Shown here: piece by piece, positions 54,069 to 64,000 of the stretch
Layout: every line of letters starts with the position of its first letter
Numbering within the stretch: the stretch's first letter is position 1
Origin: Sphaerolaimus hirsutus
Lineage: Eukaryota; Nematoda; Chromadorea; Monhysterida; Sphaerolaimidae
Reading direction: 5' to 3'
Assembly: GCA_964036195.1 (NCBI GenBank)
Contig: OZ038452.1
Location: 20,657,785-20,721,784, forward strand
DNA: 64,000 nt
Program-made: the position numbers and the translations under genes
The notes under the pieces: generated by a model
The model's input: only the letters and a program-made list of their open reading frames with translations
Told to the model about the DNA's origin: nothing
Database searches by the model: none

Positions 54069-55216
54069 GCTCACGCGGGCCGAGTGCGGTGCTCGCGCCG
54101 TTTGATCGGCCGGGCGGCACTCGAGCTCACGTCATAGTTCATTGTGCGGCGGCAGTGCGGCTCTCTCAGCTTCGAATGAAATTCAAAGTGGCGGCCCGAC
54201 AGTCAAGTTTTACTGCCTCGTAGCGTATCCGAGCGACTGGGCCGGTCTGCTTTACAGATGCATGACACTTGCCGCCGCGGCGGAGTTTATTGCCGCCTCG
54301 CCATTCGCGCAGGCGGCCGTCGAAGTGCGCCGCTTGATTGTTGACAATGGCGTCCGGCGGAACTGCATGGCGCCTTTTTCTGGCAGTCGGGCGGGCTGAA
54401 ATGAAATGACAGTCGTTCGTTAGCTATTTTCGTCGTTGATGGATGTCTCGAAGGGACTTAATGGTGCCGCGAAGGGGCTGGAGCTAATCTGCCAAGTCGG
54501 CGCGGCGGGCAATGAAAAGGCTAAGGTCGTGTATTTGCGCCGCGCTGCCTCGTTTGAACCGCTTTGTGTACTTTGTGCATTTGCCGCTCATTCAGCTGGC
54601 AGTGCAGTGCACGCGCAGCATGAAGGCAGCGTTATGTCAGCGAACATGCTTTTCAACTGCGCCCGAGAGGGCTGCTTAAGACCTCCAGTCGCGCTTTAAG
54701 CACGCACCGGCGCATTAAGATAAGATAAACGGGAGAAGTTCTATATTTACGAATTCATGACATTAACGAATTCAAATTTACTCATTTCTTACGGATCAAT
54801 GACGGAGGCTTACTATTTTTCACTTATGTTATAAGTACTACGAAACGTACACGATTGCATGTGCAGTGATTGTGCGCCAATGCATTCTGAACGTACCCAG
54901 AAAAATTCACATCGAATAAGTCATATGTCATCACATTTTATCATATTATTTTATCTTAATTCACGCATTTATGTGTGAATGTTATGAACTACCGGGAAGC
55001 TTCCTCGGGTGCAACCGTAAACACCAGTATCGCTAAAAGCACTGATTCACATTTGGCACACATGCGCGCTTTTACATTGGTGGCGGTAGATAAATATGTC
55101 CTTGACTGCACTACCGCTTACATTTTTAACTCAACAATGTCGCGCTGATAAAAGACTGCCGCCCTAGGGCTGCGCTGCGTCTATTTGCGTGTTCATTTAC
55201 ATACACGCCGTGCGAG
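54069..55216. other. Upstream region of the cysteine-rich secreted gene
   Basis: 54069-54720 is markedly GC-rich compared with what follows and is probably promoter plus 5' UTR of the minus-strand gene ending at 46297. Plus-strand open frames in it (e.g. 54142-54399) look like by-products of the composition. 54720-55216 shows nothing I can name. Confidence 0.4.
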
Positions 55217-56054
55217 TGTGGTCATTCTGACATGTTGTCCACTCTAACATACTGTGGAAAATGACATGTCGCCATGGGAATTGGGAATCTGACATATTGT
55301 GGAAGAGTGTGGTCATTCTGACATATTGTGTACTCTAACAAGTTGTGGAAACTGACGTGCCACCATGGGAATCTGACATGTTGTTGTGAGGTTGTGGTCA
55401 GTGGTGGGTGTTTTCTCCCCTGTGTTGTGGCTTGTCAGGTTGGCTTGATGGTTGTTGTGTTGGCTTTTAGTTCAGGAAGTCCAGTGGTTTGGTTTGGATA
55501 CTTTATTTTAGCTTTGTCCAACAGTAATGGAAGGGAAGGTTTGAAGATGCAAAAATGCTATGCGCGTGGTCATTCTGACATAGAGTGTACTCTAACAAGT
55601 TGTGGAAACTGACATGCCCAAAGCAGAAAGTGAAATACACAAATACATGCAGTCATGAAGCATGTAATCATATAACATAATTATCAGTGATCGATCCTTA
55701 TTACCCTGTCTATCCTATCCTGTACTTGTGTATAAATTTGTGACTTTGCATACTTGTGAAAAATTGTGCACCAAATTCACACAAAATGGGAGCAATGTGA
55801 TCTGAGAAAGAATTTTCTTAGGTCTTTTGGTTTATTCAGATGGCATATGGTAGATGTCATTGTGCTGTCCATAGCCTATATTTGTATCTCTCGCTTTGAA
55901 TTTTACATGACTGACTGCATGCATTTACATGGGGATTGCAGTTTCATGCTGGCATGTTACATTCACCTTTGGGCATGTCAGTTTCCACAGCATGTCAGAT
56001 TCCCATGGCGGCATGTCAGTTGCCACAAAATGTTAGAGTGGACAGTATGTCAAA
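55217..56054. repeat. Inverted-repeat element with CTGACATGTTGTCCACTCTA arms
   Basis: The left arm (GGTCATTCTGACATGTTGTC, CACTCTAACATACTGTGG) and right arm (GTGGCATGTCAGTTTCC-like units, TGTTAGAGTGGACAGTATGT) are inverse to each other, with several internal repeats of TTCTGACATATTGTGTACTC. Borders are approximate. The core word CACCAAATTCACACAAAATG links it to the small element at 56427-56540. Confidence 0.6.
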
Positions 56055-56426
56055 GTAGATTCAAGCACGGGGTGCACAGCGGCTGCTTATGCGGGTAGAA
56101 AGTGGTCTAGGTGTGACGTTGGCGTTCCAACTGCTGCCGCAGACTGCAGAACGGAATTGATTTTGACCAGAGGTGGCGGACAATAAGCGCGGGTGTCTGT
56201 TATGCAGCTTTTTCAAGTAATCATGGATGCCATATTTATCATTTAGCGCTGCAGTTATGACTGATCGTCTCGGCGATATTCATGGGCGTCATGATACGAT
56301 CGGAAGGCACCTGACAGGTGTTAGGACGATGCAGTTTTTAGCACACCATATAGGTTACTTATTCATTTATATTGTTTAAACTGGACGGACAGAACGCTAC
56401 AATGAATACTACCATGTTTTGGACGG

Positions 56427-56540
56427 TGCACCAAATTCACCCAAAGTGGGAGCAATGTGATATGATAAGAAATATTTTTAGCTCTGTTCGTTTATTCAGA
56501 TGGGATATGGTATATTTCATTGTAAGGTGCACCGTCAGTA
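56427..56540. repeat. Small inverted-repeat element, GACGGTGCACC ends
   Basis: The ends are GACGGTGCACC and GGTGCACCGTC. The interior resembles 55765-55860 (GTGGGAGCAATGTGAT). Length about 110 bp. Confidence 0.6.
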
Positions 56541-56671
56541 GAGTTTACCACTGCTTATCCCGTTAAAATCAATTGTTGGCATCAAAATATATCGTGTGTG
56601 CGACGATCACAACGAATACATATCCTAAACAGTAAAATGGCAATCCAATTTCTATTTATGTAAACAATATA

Positions 56672-56790
56672 CCGTATTTCCTCGAAATACCCCCCCCCTT
56701 GAAATACCCCCCCCCCCCTCGTTTAACCCCCCCCCTCTCGGGACCACTATGAAACAATCACCCCCCGGGGGGTATTTCGAGGAAATACGG
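56672..56790. mobile_element. Minimal CCGTATTTCCTCG element
   Basis: 119 bp between TA dinucleotides. The ends are CCGTATTTCCTCGAAATACC and GGTATTTCGAGGAAATACGG, a perfect 20-bp inverted pair, with C-rich arms and almost no core. It is the cleanest example of the family. Confidence 0.85.
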
Positions 56791-56901
56791 TAAAGTGAAT
56801 ATTTACTGTTGTGAGAGTGTAATTTGTCCGAACTTCATTACATCTAGGAGGCAGGTGCAAATACGTGGGTGGTATCCCGGGTGTGTAATTGTACGTACAT
56901 A

Positions 56902-57929
56902 CCGTATTTCCTCGAAATACCCCAGGGGTTTATTTTTTCGCTAAAACAATTTGAGGGGGTTGATTCTCCAGAGTTTTAACGAATATTGATGATAAATTTA
57001 TTGCATTAATAGTAATAAATGCAATCAAACATAAAATACCCATATCGAATTTTCAATTGAAATATACACTCCAGGAAAAATGTCTTAAGCCTCCTGATCA
57101 GAAACAAAAAATGTCTCCCCTGCTAATGTGTGACCTGTGTTGGGATATACATGGGATGATTTCTTGTAGATTAAGGTGCTGCTATGCCACATGTCGATTT
57201 TTAGCTTTCTGGGTGCGTTGCTGCCCATTTGACAGCCATCCAAAGTCAAATTTCCAGTGGAAAAACGTCTTAAGCCTTTTTGTGAAAACATTCAAATAAA
57301 GAGAAAAAAACATGTTAGACAATGAATGAGACATGCACTGCTCAAATATTTATCATGTATTCACAAATTTGAATTCAAAATGGTTCAAAACAGCCAATGG
57401 CCACTGCGATCTCACACTCACTGTGATTTTGACACTCGTCTGCCATCACTCAGCAAACAAATATCGAATCGGCATGGCATGTATTTTTGGGGTGATGAAC
57501 AAAACGAAATGTTGGCACCACGCCAGCTCATGGCTGTGCACATTTATCGAAATGTAAAAAAGCAAAACACAATCGCGGAAGGCGCTGTGTTCACAGTGCA
57601 CTAAATATTGACTAAATATATAGGTACGCCGAACGGGGGCCGTATTTCTACTGTGGGGGGTGGACATAATGACCCATCCTATGTATGAGTGGCACCCCTC
57701 AGTGACCCATATTTAATGTTTGGTTCACCATTGGACAAAAAATCATAGGGCTTAAGACATTTTTCCTGGAGTGTAGGTAGTCGAGTGTGTAGCCAATTTG
57801 CAGCCAGTAATTATTACATCTTGCACATAATGAACACCCTTCCTTACAGGGGGTATTTAGAGGGGGTAGTATTTTTGCAGCCCATTGCAGTCGAGTGGTC
57901 ATTCGTGGGGTTAATACAAAGAAATACAG
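56902..57929. mobile_element. CCGTATTTCC element with a nested CACTCCAGG element
   Basis: Outer ends CCGTATTTCCTCGAAATACC and GAAATACAG lie between TA dinucleotides. Inside, 57067-57773 is a second element, also TA-flanked, with perfect 24-bp inverted ends that start CACTCCAGGAAAAATGTCTT. TA duplication is the hallmark of Tc1/mariner-type transposition (known property). The inner element has no intact transposase. Confidence 0.82.
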
Positions 57930-57942
57930 TAATCTGTAAATA

Positions 57943-58167
57943 CCGTATTTCCTCGAAATAACCCCTCAAAATGGCCACTAATAATTTATAACCCCCTTCG
58001 AAATACCCCCAAAATTAGTGTATAGAGAACGTAACTGACAAAAGCCGGGTTTGTGATCCGGGCAATGCCGAACACACGTATAAACAATGACAGTGTTATA
58101 TTAGCCCCCCCTCAAAAATCTCACTCTTAAAAAATTAACCCCCGGGGGGTATTTCGAAGAAATACGG
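57943..58167. mobile_element. CCGTATTTCC-family element
   Basis: It is bounded by TA. The ends are CCGTATTTCCTCGAAATAAC and TATTTCGAAGAAATACGG. The core again carries GTAACTGACAAAAGCCGGG and CAATGACAGTG, shared with 47830-47900. Confidence 0.82.
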
Positions 58168-58491
58168 TACGTAGATGATAGATAAATACACGCCTGGATA
58201 CTGCATATAGCGGAGGCAATGTAGCACTCCCTTTCTGAACGATGCTTGCAAGATTATGGATGGGAGGGTTTACTGAACTGACTATCTTATATTTACGTGT
58301 CAAATTGTTCAATTACCCAATGGTCGGTCAATTTTAATAAGCCGACGCTAAGCATTTGAATTTGAATGTAGCTCATGTTACGATCAATTATAATTTCCTT
58401 AACTAAATTACTGCAAATATAATTAATTTTATAATGGGTAATTTAGATTTCCCTAAAACGTCGGTTCACTCATAAAAACACTTATTCAACG

Positions 58492-59305
58492 CAGAGTTGA
58501 TATTGGGCATTTACTTTTACTCTAAAATACCTGTAAAACAGCGTACTGAGTAAATACCCATGGGTACAATACTTCAATTGTACCAGTACCCATTGTACCC
58601 AGTATTTTTCACAAGTACTGGATACTTTGAGTAATTCAGAAAATTCAATTGAAGCACGCAAAATGCAAAGAAGTGACTACCGTATTTGCTTGAATAGTTC
58701 CCCCCCTTGAATACTTCCCCCCTCGAATAATCCCCCCCTGTAAGACGAGTGAGGAAATAATAATCCCCCCCCTCGAATAATCCCCCCTCTGAAGATTTGA
58801 TTAATTTGTTCTACCTAATTTTAACAAAAATGGCACGTTATTGTGTTTATAAGGCATGTTTTGGGAAATGAGTTGATGGAAACATGCTCGAAAATTTTGA
58901 CGAAATAATAATTCCCCCCCCCTTGAATAATCCCCCCCCCTCGAATAGTTCCCCCTCAAAAATGTTTGACGAAATAATAATCCCCCAGGGGGATTATTCA
59001 AGCAAATACGGTATATCAATGCTTGCATTCATATTTATGTGCTTCGTATGCACTTCTTTCTTATAAAAATTACGAGCCAAAAATGCGAGCCATGTAGCCA
59101 ACATAAAATTGATTTTATACTCCCAAAAATACACAATTTACTCAAAAATACTCAAAAATACTTGAGAGAATACTTCTACGCAATTTTACCCAAATACTGG
59201 GTAAAAACAAAGTATTTTACCCGGGTATTTTGTGAGCGTGGGTAAAATGAAAGTATTTACCGGTACGGGTACTTGTGAAGAAGTTCGGTACTTATAACAA
59301 CTCTG
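58492..59305. mobile_element. CAGAGTTGTTA-family element with a nested CCGTATTTGC element
   Basis: It is flanked by the perfect 8-bp duplication ATTCAACG (58484-58491 and 59306-59313). The ends are CAGAGTTGATATTGGGC and TATAACAACTCTG. The arms use GTACCAGTACCCATTGTACC-like repeats. A TA-flanked CCGTATTTGCTTGAATAG element is nested at 58680-59011. Confidence 0.92.
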
Positions 59306-59313
59306 ATTCAACG

Positions 59314-60300
59314 ATGAGATTTTTTGCTATTGGAACGAACTGAGGATTGAAACAGGTGCAACTTGTTTTAGTCAACTGCTTAACTTGAAAAATTGTGATA
59401 ATTAAAAAAATTGGATAGAAAACAAGTAAAGAAGTTTGTTGTTGTCAATAGTCTTGATTAAGGACGATATAATAATAGAAACGTGAAACCTGTGTTTCCG
59501 TGAGCCAATAAAAGATCCCTCTGTCTGTAGTGGACAGGTAAAATGTGTCTCAATGAGCTTACACATCAGTTGCAAATAGTTGGAAACATAAAACATAACC
59601 ATGAATGAGGCTAACACTAAGATTCCACTGTTTTAGCTGGGGGTGGTGTTTGCATTTTATGTGTATAAAGTGTGATCGGTGCGCACTACGTCAAACAATA
59701 CATGAAACCCAGCTTACCAAGATAAAAAACCTGTTGCATTTCATTTTTGTTCCAGTTTTTGTTTTAACAAAAAGAGCTTCAAAGTTGCCCAAGCACTTTT
59801 CAGGCTGCAAAAGTTAAATTTTTGGAGTTATGCCAATACTCTAATCTTCAACTGATTCATCAATCAGTTACAAAATATGTATAAAAAGTGGAAGTGTTTA
59901 TTTTTCTGCAACTGGAACCAGTAAGTGTGATATAGTCTAGTGATTGACCATTTACAGAAAAATCAGTCATTTCTCCTTTGAATAAAAACCAAAAAATATC
60001 CAATTGGTGTAAAAGTATGGTAACATTTTCTATAAAGGATGCAGTCTGATCAGTGGAAGCAGTGGAAGTCAGTGAAACAAAACAGTATTATATTGTGATG
60101 ACAGCTGGTTAATTTTTAAAATGAATTAAATTATCATTACATATTATTATTGATATGCATGCAAGCAATTTAGAGAAAAATTCATTCACTGTATTTCGAG
60201 GTATGGTAGTCATGGTTCTCTCAGTGAAAATTAGATCGCAGAACACTACCAATGCTCGGTAAAAGCTATAAATACAAAAAGAGTATTTGTGCAAAGATAC
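59314..60300. other. AT-rich stretch without recognisable features
   Basis: No gene, bounded element or RNA gene that I recognise. Confidence 0.5.
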
Positions 60301-60564
60301 TCGACGGGGTGAGGCTGTCCTTTACCGTGCCGAGAGTTGCAAATCTTCATGTAAATAAAAGGTCAATATTTTTGGCAAGGGTTAAAAAAAGTTGTCGGTA
60401 AGTTCCGCCTATTCCCGGACACGCTGTAGTTATCTGGAGGCGCGAGGGCGCGCCGCGCGCGCGGCGCATGGTTCCGCGCCGGCGGCCGGCCTACCTAACA
60501 GCTCGCACTTTATGTCGGTAGTATGTAAGCCCAAAGTGTTGGTTCTAGCGCATCCTCTTCTCAC

Positions 60565-60657
60565 CTCGCCCACTCTCGGGCTGAATGGGCGGCCCAGCGG
60601 CGGCGATTCGATTTCGCCGCGCCGCCGTTCCGGGCCGCTGTCATCATTCGGTTTCAT
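60565..60657 (-). CDS. Candidate first coding exon of an unknown gene
   Basis: In a GC-rich island (60420-60680) in AT-rich surroundings, the minus strand has an ATG followed by 31 codons (MKPNDDSGPERRRGEIESPP then LGRPFSPRVGE) ending at a good splice donor, GAG|GTGAGA. The codon use resembles the real exons of the window. No downstream exon was found on the minus strand before the secreted gene at 54068, so this could be a first exon with remote partners, a 5' UTR/CpG-rich promoter, or chance. I do not recognise the sequence. Confidence 0.25.
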
Positions 60658-60739
60658 ATGTATTAGAGGCTGGGCTTACTGCAGTTTGCAGGGCTTGCTT
60701 GAGCAGAGGGTTCGTGTCTGCACGGCAGCGCTTTGACTA

Positions 60740-63513
60740 CCTATTTACGTGGAAGCCGTTTGTTTGTCGTTTGAAGAACTTAATAGTGAGGTAAATAGGA
60801 GTGGAGATTGACAAAAATGTTGTCTGGGTGATAAAACCAGGTGACAGGTTTCAGATAAGCCTTGTCAGGTGACTTATTCAACTAATTTCAGGTAAATCGA
60901 CGTTGTCGACAAACACGTTTGGCTTGAAAATCGCTGGAGAAATACGTTTTTAAGTCGCTGTTTCTAGACGAAACAGTTAGTGTCACGTAAAACATTTTAC
61001 TCCGATGTGACACTTGCTTGACAGAGCATCATGACTTGACACGATTGATCCATGGGCAAAAATCCGTTCACTCAAAAATTCACCAAACTTTCTAAATACG
61101 TACAAATGTGGTTAAAATATTTTACGCGTTCAATATCCACGCTTTGGGCGTGTACACGCTTGTTTACCAATGTGGCACGTCAAGCAAAAATGTAAACTAA
61201 AAGTGATGCATTGTTCGTCAGTTTACCTTTCTGATCAATGTGTCAGCATTAGTTTATTTTTGTGTTTCACATTCTGGGGTGAGTGGTTTCGGCAAGTCAC
61301 AGTAGTGTGATGCGTTGCCAGATTATTTTTTATGTGAAACGTAATGGGCAAACTGAATGAAATTTTTGGCGATGTGTCTCTGGCGACGCAGAAAGTGTCG
61401 CACATAAGATGTAAACTGATTTTTTTGAATTTCATATGAATCAAGAAATTTGTGATTGTTGTAGCATTTATGTATTATTTTGGTGCTTATAATGACTGTT
61501 ACTTAGCATTCTGCTCATAAAGTTGTGATTTTTTCACTTTTACAGTAAGCTAATCACATGAAATGTGCAGGCAAACTGACGGTTTGCGAAATTACAAAAT
61601 GGCGATGCGTCGCCAGTTTACTTTTACTGTGTTACTTTAAATTAAACCATCGTAAATCGTTGCGAACATTGTCAAAAACGTCGCAAAACGTCGCTTTTTG
61701 ACCCAGTTTGACGCCAACCCCCACCGATGAAAAAGTAACTTTATTTGTCACTCATAGGTCAGATTTGAGTCATTTTTTCACTGACATTGTGGTTGTGTTG
61801 TGGTAATTGTGGTTTTAATGGTGGTCTGTAGGAGCCCTAAAACTTAATCACAAAAATTTTTATGATTTTTTTAAATTTTTGTCATAAATTGTGGCGACGC
61901 AGAACAATGTAAAAATTCATACATATAGCAAACATAAAAAAGCAATACATGTAAAAATTCATACACATGGTAAACTTAAAAAAGGAATACATATAAGATG
62001 TTTGTAACAAACAGCTTATGAAGTGAGAAATTAACTACAAGAATATTAGGCATAGTGGAACAATATCCTAGTGCTACAAGCAGTATTATTTGATAATGTT
62101 TTTTATATCTGCATCTTCTGACTCAAATTGACTCAGCTTGATGACGTCCCTCCAGTGCAAATACAAAGGTACATTGACAAGAGAGAAGCTCGCCACATGA
62201 GGGGAACAATGAAGAATTGGATGCTTACTCCTGCTGGTTGTGTTGCATGGGTGAATCCTGGGGACTGTTGAATTTACAGCTATGATTCATGTTAAAATCA
62301 AATTGAAAAATTGCTGTAAAAATAGCAGTTTGCAATTCAGTCACATACTCACAGTAAAGTTAAATGAAAAATGAAAAATAATCATTTGCATGCTATCGGC
62401 CACAGTTACAGTTGATTTTTCAAGTGCAATTAGTCACAATGGTCTCAGGCAAACAAACTTATTTAATTGACAAGTTTTGGTCATTTTTTAATTTTTTACA
62501 GACTTCTTTAGTTAGAAAAATGAAAAAATCATAAGCTGAAAAGTATTTCATTTTACACTGTGAAAATTTTATTATCTGTGCATCTTATGGTTGTCTTTCA
62601 TGTGTCCAATTTTTGTATGATTTTTGCATTCCATTGAATTGTGATTGATTAAAATGTATTTTTATGATATAAATTCATAAAAAATCCTACTTTCATTTTT
62701 AATGTTCGCCATGTATACCAATCAATAGCTGAATGAAAACTGATCATTTCCATCCATTAAATAAACAAATAAACCAAACGGTTGATCTTATATAAATTTT
62801 TATCTCCTGAAAATAAATAAATTTGATAAAAAATCCAATTTTGCACATAAAAATATTTTTCAAATTTTGACAACATTTACAGGACGTACTGTACACGATG
62901 CAACAAAAAAATTACATTAATAATGCTCTGTTCCTACACAATTAAAGAAATTAAAAATTCATGTTTACGGGTAAAATCACTGCTTTGGCAAACTTGAAAA
63001 AAATAAAGAAGGCGGCCTAAGCTCCACCCACTCATACAATCTGTGAAACAAAAAAGTAAACTGAATTAATGAAAACGCCGGTAAACTAGTGTGCGCACAG
63101 CCTTTAGATACAGCAGTGTGTTGTCGCATGCAAAGTAGGGTTCAAGTAGTTTTTTACTGCGATTCTGGAGCTCCGCCAGCGTTTTATTCACAGCCAAATT
63201 CGCATGAACGAACATTGATTTGAATGAATTGTGAATTGTGTCCGTTCATACTTACATGTAGGTAAATATAATTTCCTATTCTGTGCAGCAATTTCCTCTG
63301 TTCCCGAAGTGAACGGTCAAACGATTTATAAATAGTAACAAAAAAGTGCTTTTTAAGAGCTTAGTATACCTAGTTCTAAAAATAACTGAACTTCACTACA
63401 GCTAGAAATTGCGATCCATCCAGAAACTTCCGGAATAACCTCAATTTTAACAAATGGTATTCCGAAAAAACAGAATAGAAAAACAACCCTTCGCTGGAAG
63501 CTGCACTAAAATA
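60740..63513. other. AT-rich stretch with no gene; possible right end of an AAT-type element at 63080-63106
   Basis: The motif GTGGCGACGCAGAA recurs (61375-61395, 61890-61910) together with GATGTAAACTGA and CAAACTGACGGTTTGCG, suggesting an old repeat. GGTAAACTAGTGTGCGCACA at about 63083 resembles the right end of the AAT-flanked family, but I could not find its left partner. Confidence 0.35.
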
Positions 63514-63943
63514 CCGTATTACCTCGAATTATCCCCCCCCTTGAATAAACCCCCCCCCCCTCGAAATACCCCCCCCCCCTAAATTTCGGCTGAGGAAATA
63601 ATAACCCCCCCCCTTGAAATACCCCCCTAAAATCGAGTGTAACGTGAACGTACATGACAAATACCGCAGTTTGTGATCTGTACTATGCAGAACACACGTT
63701 AAAACTGATGATTAAGTGACGTTAGGGAAGGGTTTTTGTGTATATACAGTAATATATACCTATAAACACATATAAATCTATGTGATTGTTCGATTTTTCT
63801 ACGTCTGCGTATGGGGAATTTCCGAAAATTTCTGGCGAAATAATAGACCCCCCCCCCTCGAATAAACCCCCCCTCGAATTATCCCCCCTCAAATTTTGCT
63901 GGCGAAATAATAAACCCCCTGGGGGTATTTCGAGGTAATACGG
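63514..63943. mobile_element. CCGTATTACCTCGAATTATCCCC element
   Basis: It is bounded by TA. The ends are CCGTATTACCTCG and CGAGGTAATACGG, and the core is nearly the same as in 25959-26336 (AACGTGAACGTACATGACAA, TTTTTCTACGTCTG). Confidence 0.85.
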
Positions 63944-64000
63944 TAGGTAGATTATATTTACCCAACCTTTTTTAAACTCATACATATAAATTGAGTCCAC

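Noticed and set aside
54142..54720. GC-rich open frames as an extra plus-strand gene
   Set aside because: No family resemblance or convincing splice structure; better explained as promoter and 5' UTR of the minus-strand secreted gene.

Overview
This is intron-rich eukaryotic DNA. The protein genes, the RNA polymerase II-type U2 snRNA genes and the ancestral intron sizes (about 50-75 bp once mobile elements are subtracted) point to a small metazoan. A nematode or other ecdysozoan is the best guess; this is inferred from gene style, not proven. There are no prokaryotic features, no CRISPR array, and I recognised no tRNA or rRNA.

Layout, left to right. (1) 36-2065, minus: a small secreted, probably GPI-anchored, Ly6-like cysteine-rich protein. 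(2) 4163-9539, plus: SET/TAF-I histone chaperone, six exons. (3) 11538-16513, minus: a six-pass phospholipid-phosphatase-related protein lacking its catalytic histidines, nine exons. (4) 19167-27987, minus: an intact classical protein tyrosine phosphatase with a Gln/Pro-rich N-terminus; two U2 snRNA genes lie in its 6-kb intron. (5) 28183-31838, plus: RBM22, divergent from the phosphatase. (6) 32181-44313, plus: an Artemis/SNM1C-type nuclease, ten exons, with a cysteine-rich secreted gene nested antisense in intron 2 and two more U2 genes plus a U2 pseudogene in intron 6. (7) 46297-54068, minus: a 405-residue cysteine-rich secreted protein. (8) 54.1-64 kb: almost gene-free, mostly repeats, with one weak first-exon candidate at 60.6 kb. 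The reading frames of the exon models I assembled close exactly, except for one junction in the nested gene.

The striking part is the non-coding DNA. Nearly every long intron is filled with short non-autonomous transposons. A large group has simple terminal inverted repeats (TAGGG..., TAGTGATG..., CAGAGTTGTTA..., CAGGGGTCTCC...) and 8-bp target-site duplications that can be read directly, as expected for hAT-like elements. In most of these families the body, or both arms, is a degenerate self-complementary simple repeat specific to the family (GGCGCC, GGCACCGGTGCC, CGATATCG, GGGATCCCGATCCC, CCCGATACCCGA, GGAAAACGG, TACGCGTACG). A second abundant group (CCGTATTTCCTCGAAATACC...) is always flanked by TA. 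A third (GGGGCC...CTAG) is flanked by AAT. They nest inside one another to four levels, and one inserted exactly across an intron/exon boundary while restoring the splice acceptor. I regard these simple-sequence-arm elements as the most likely undescribed system in the window.
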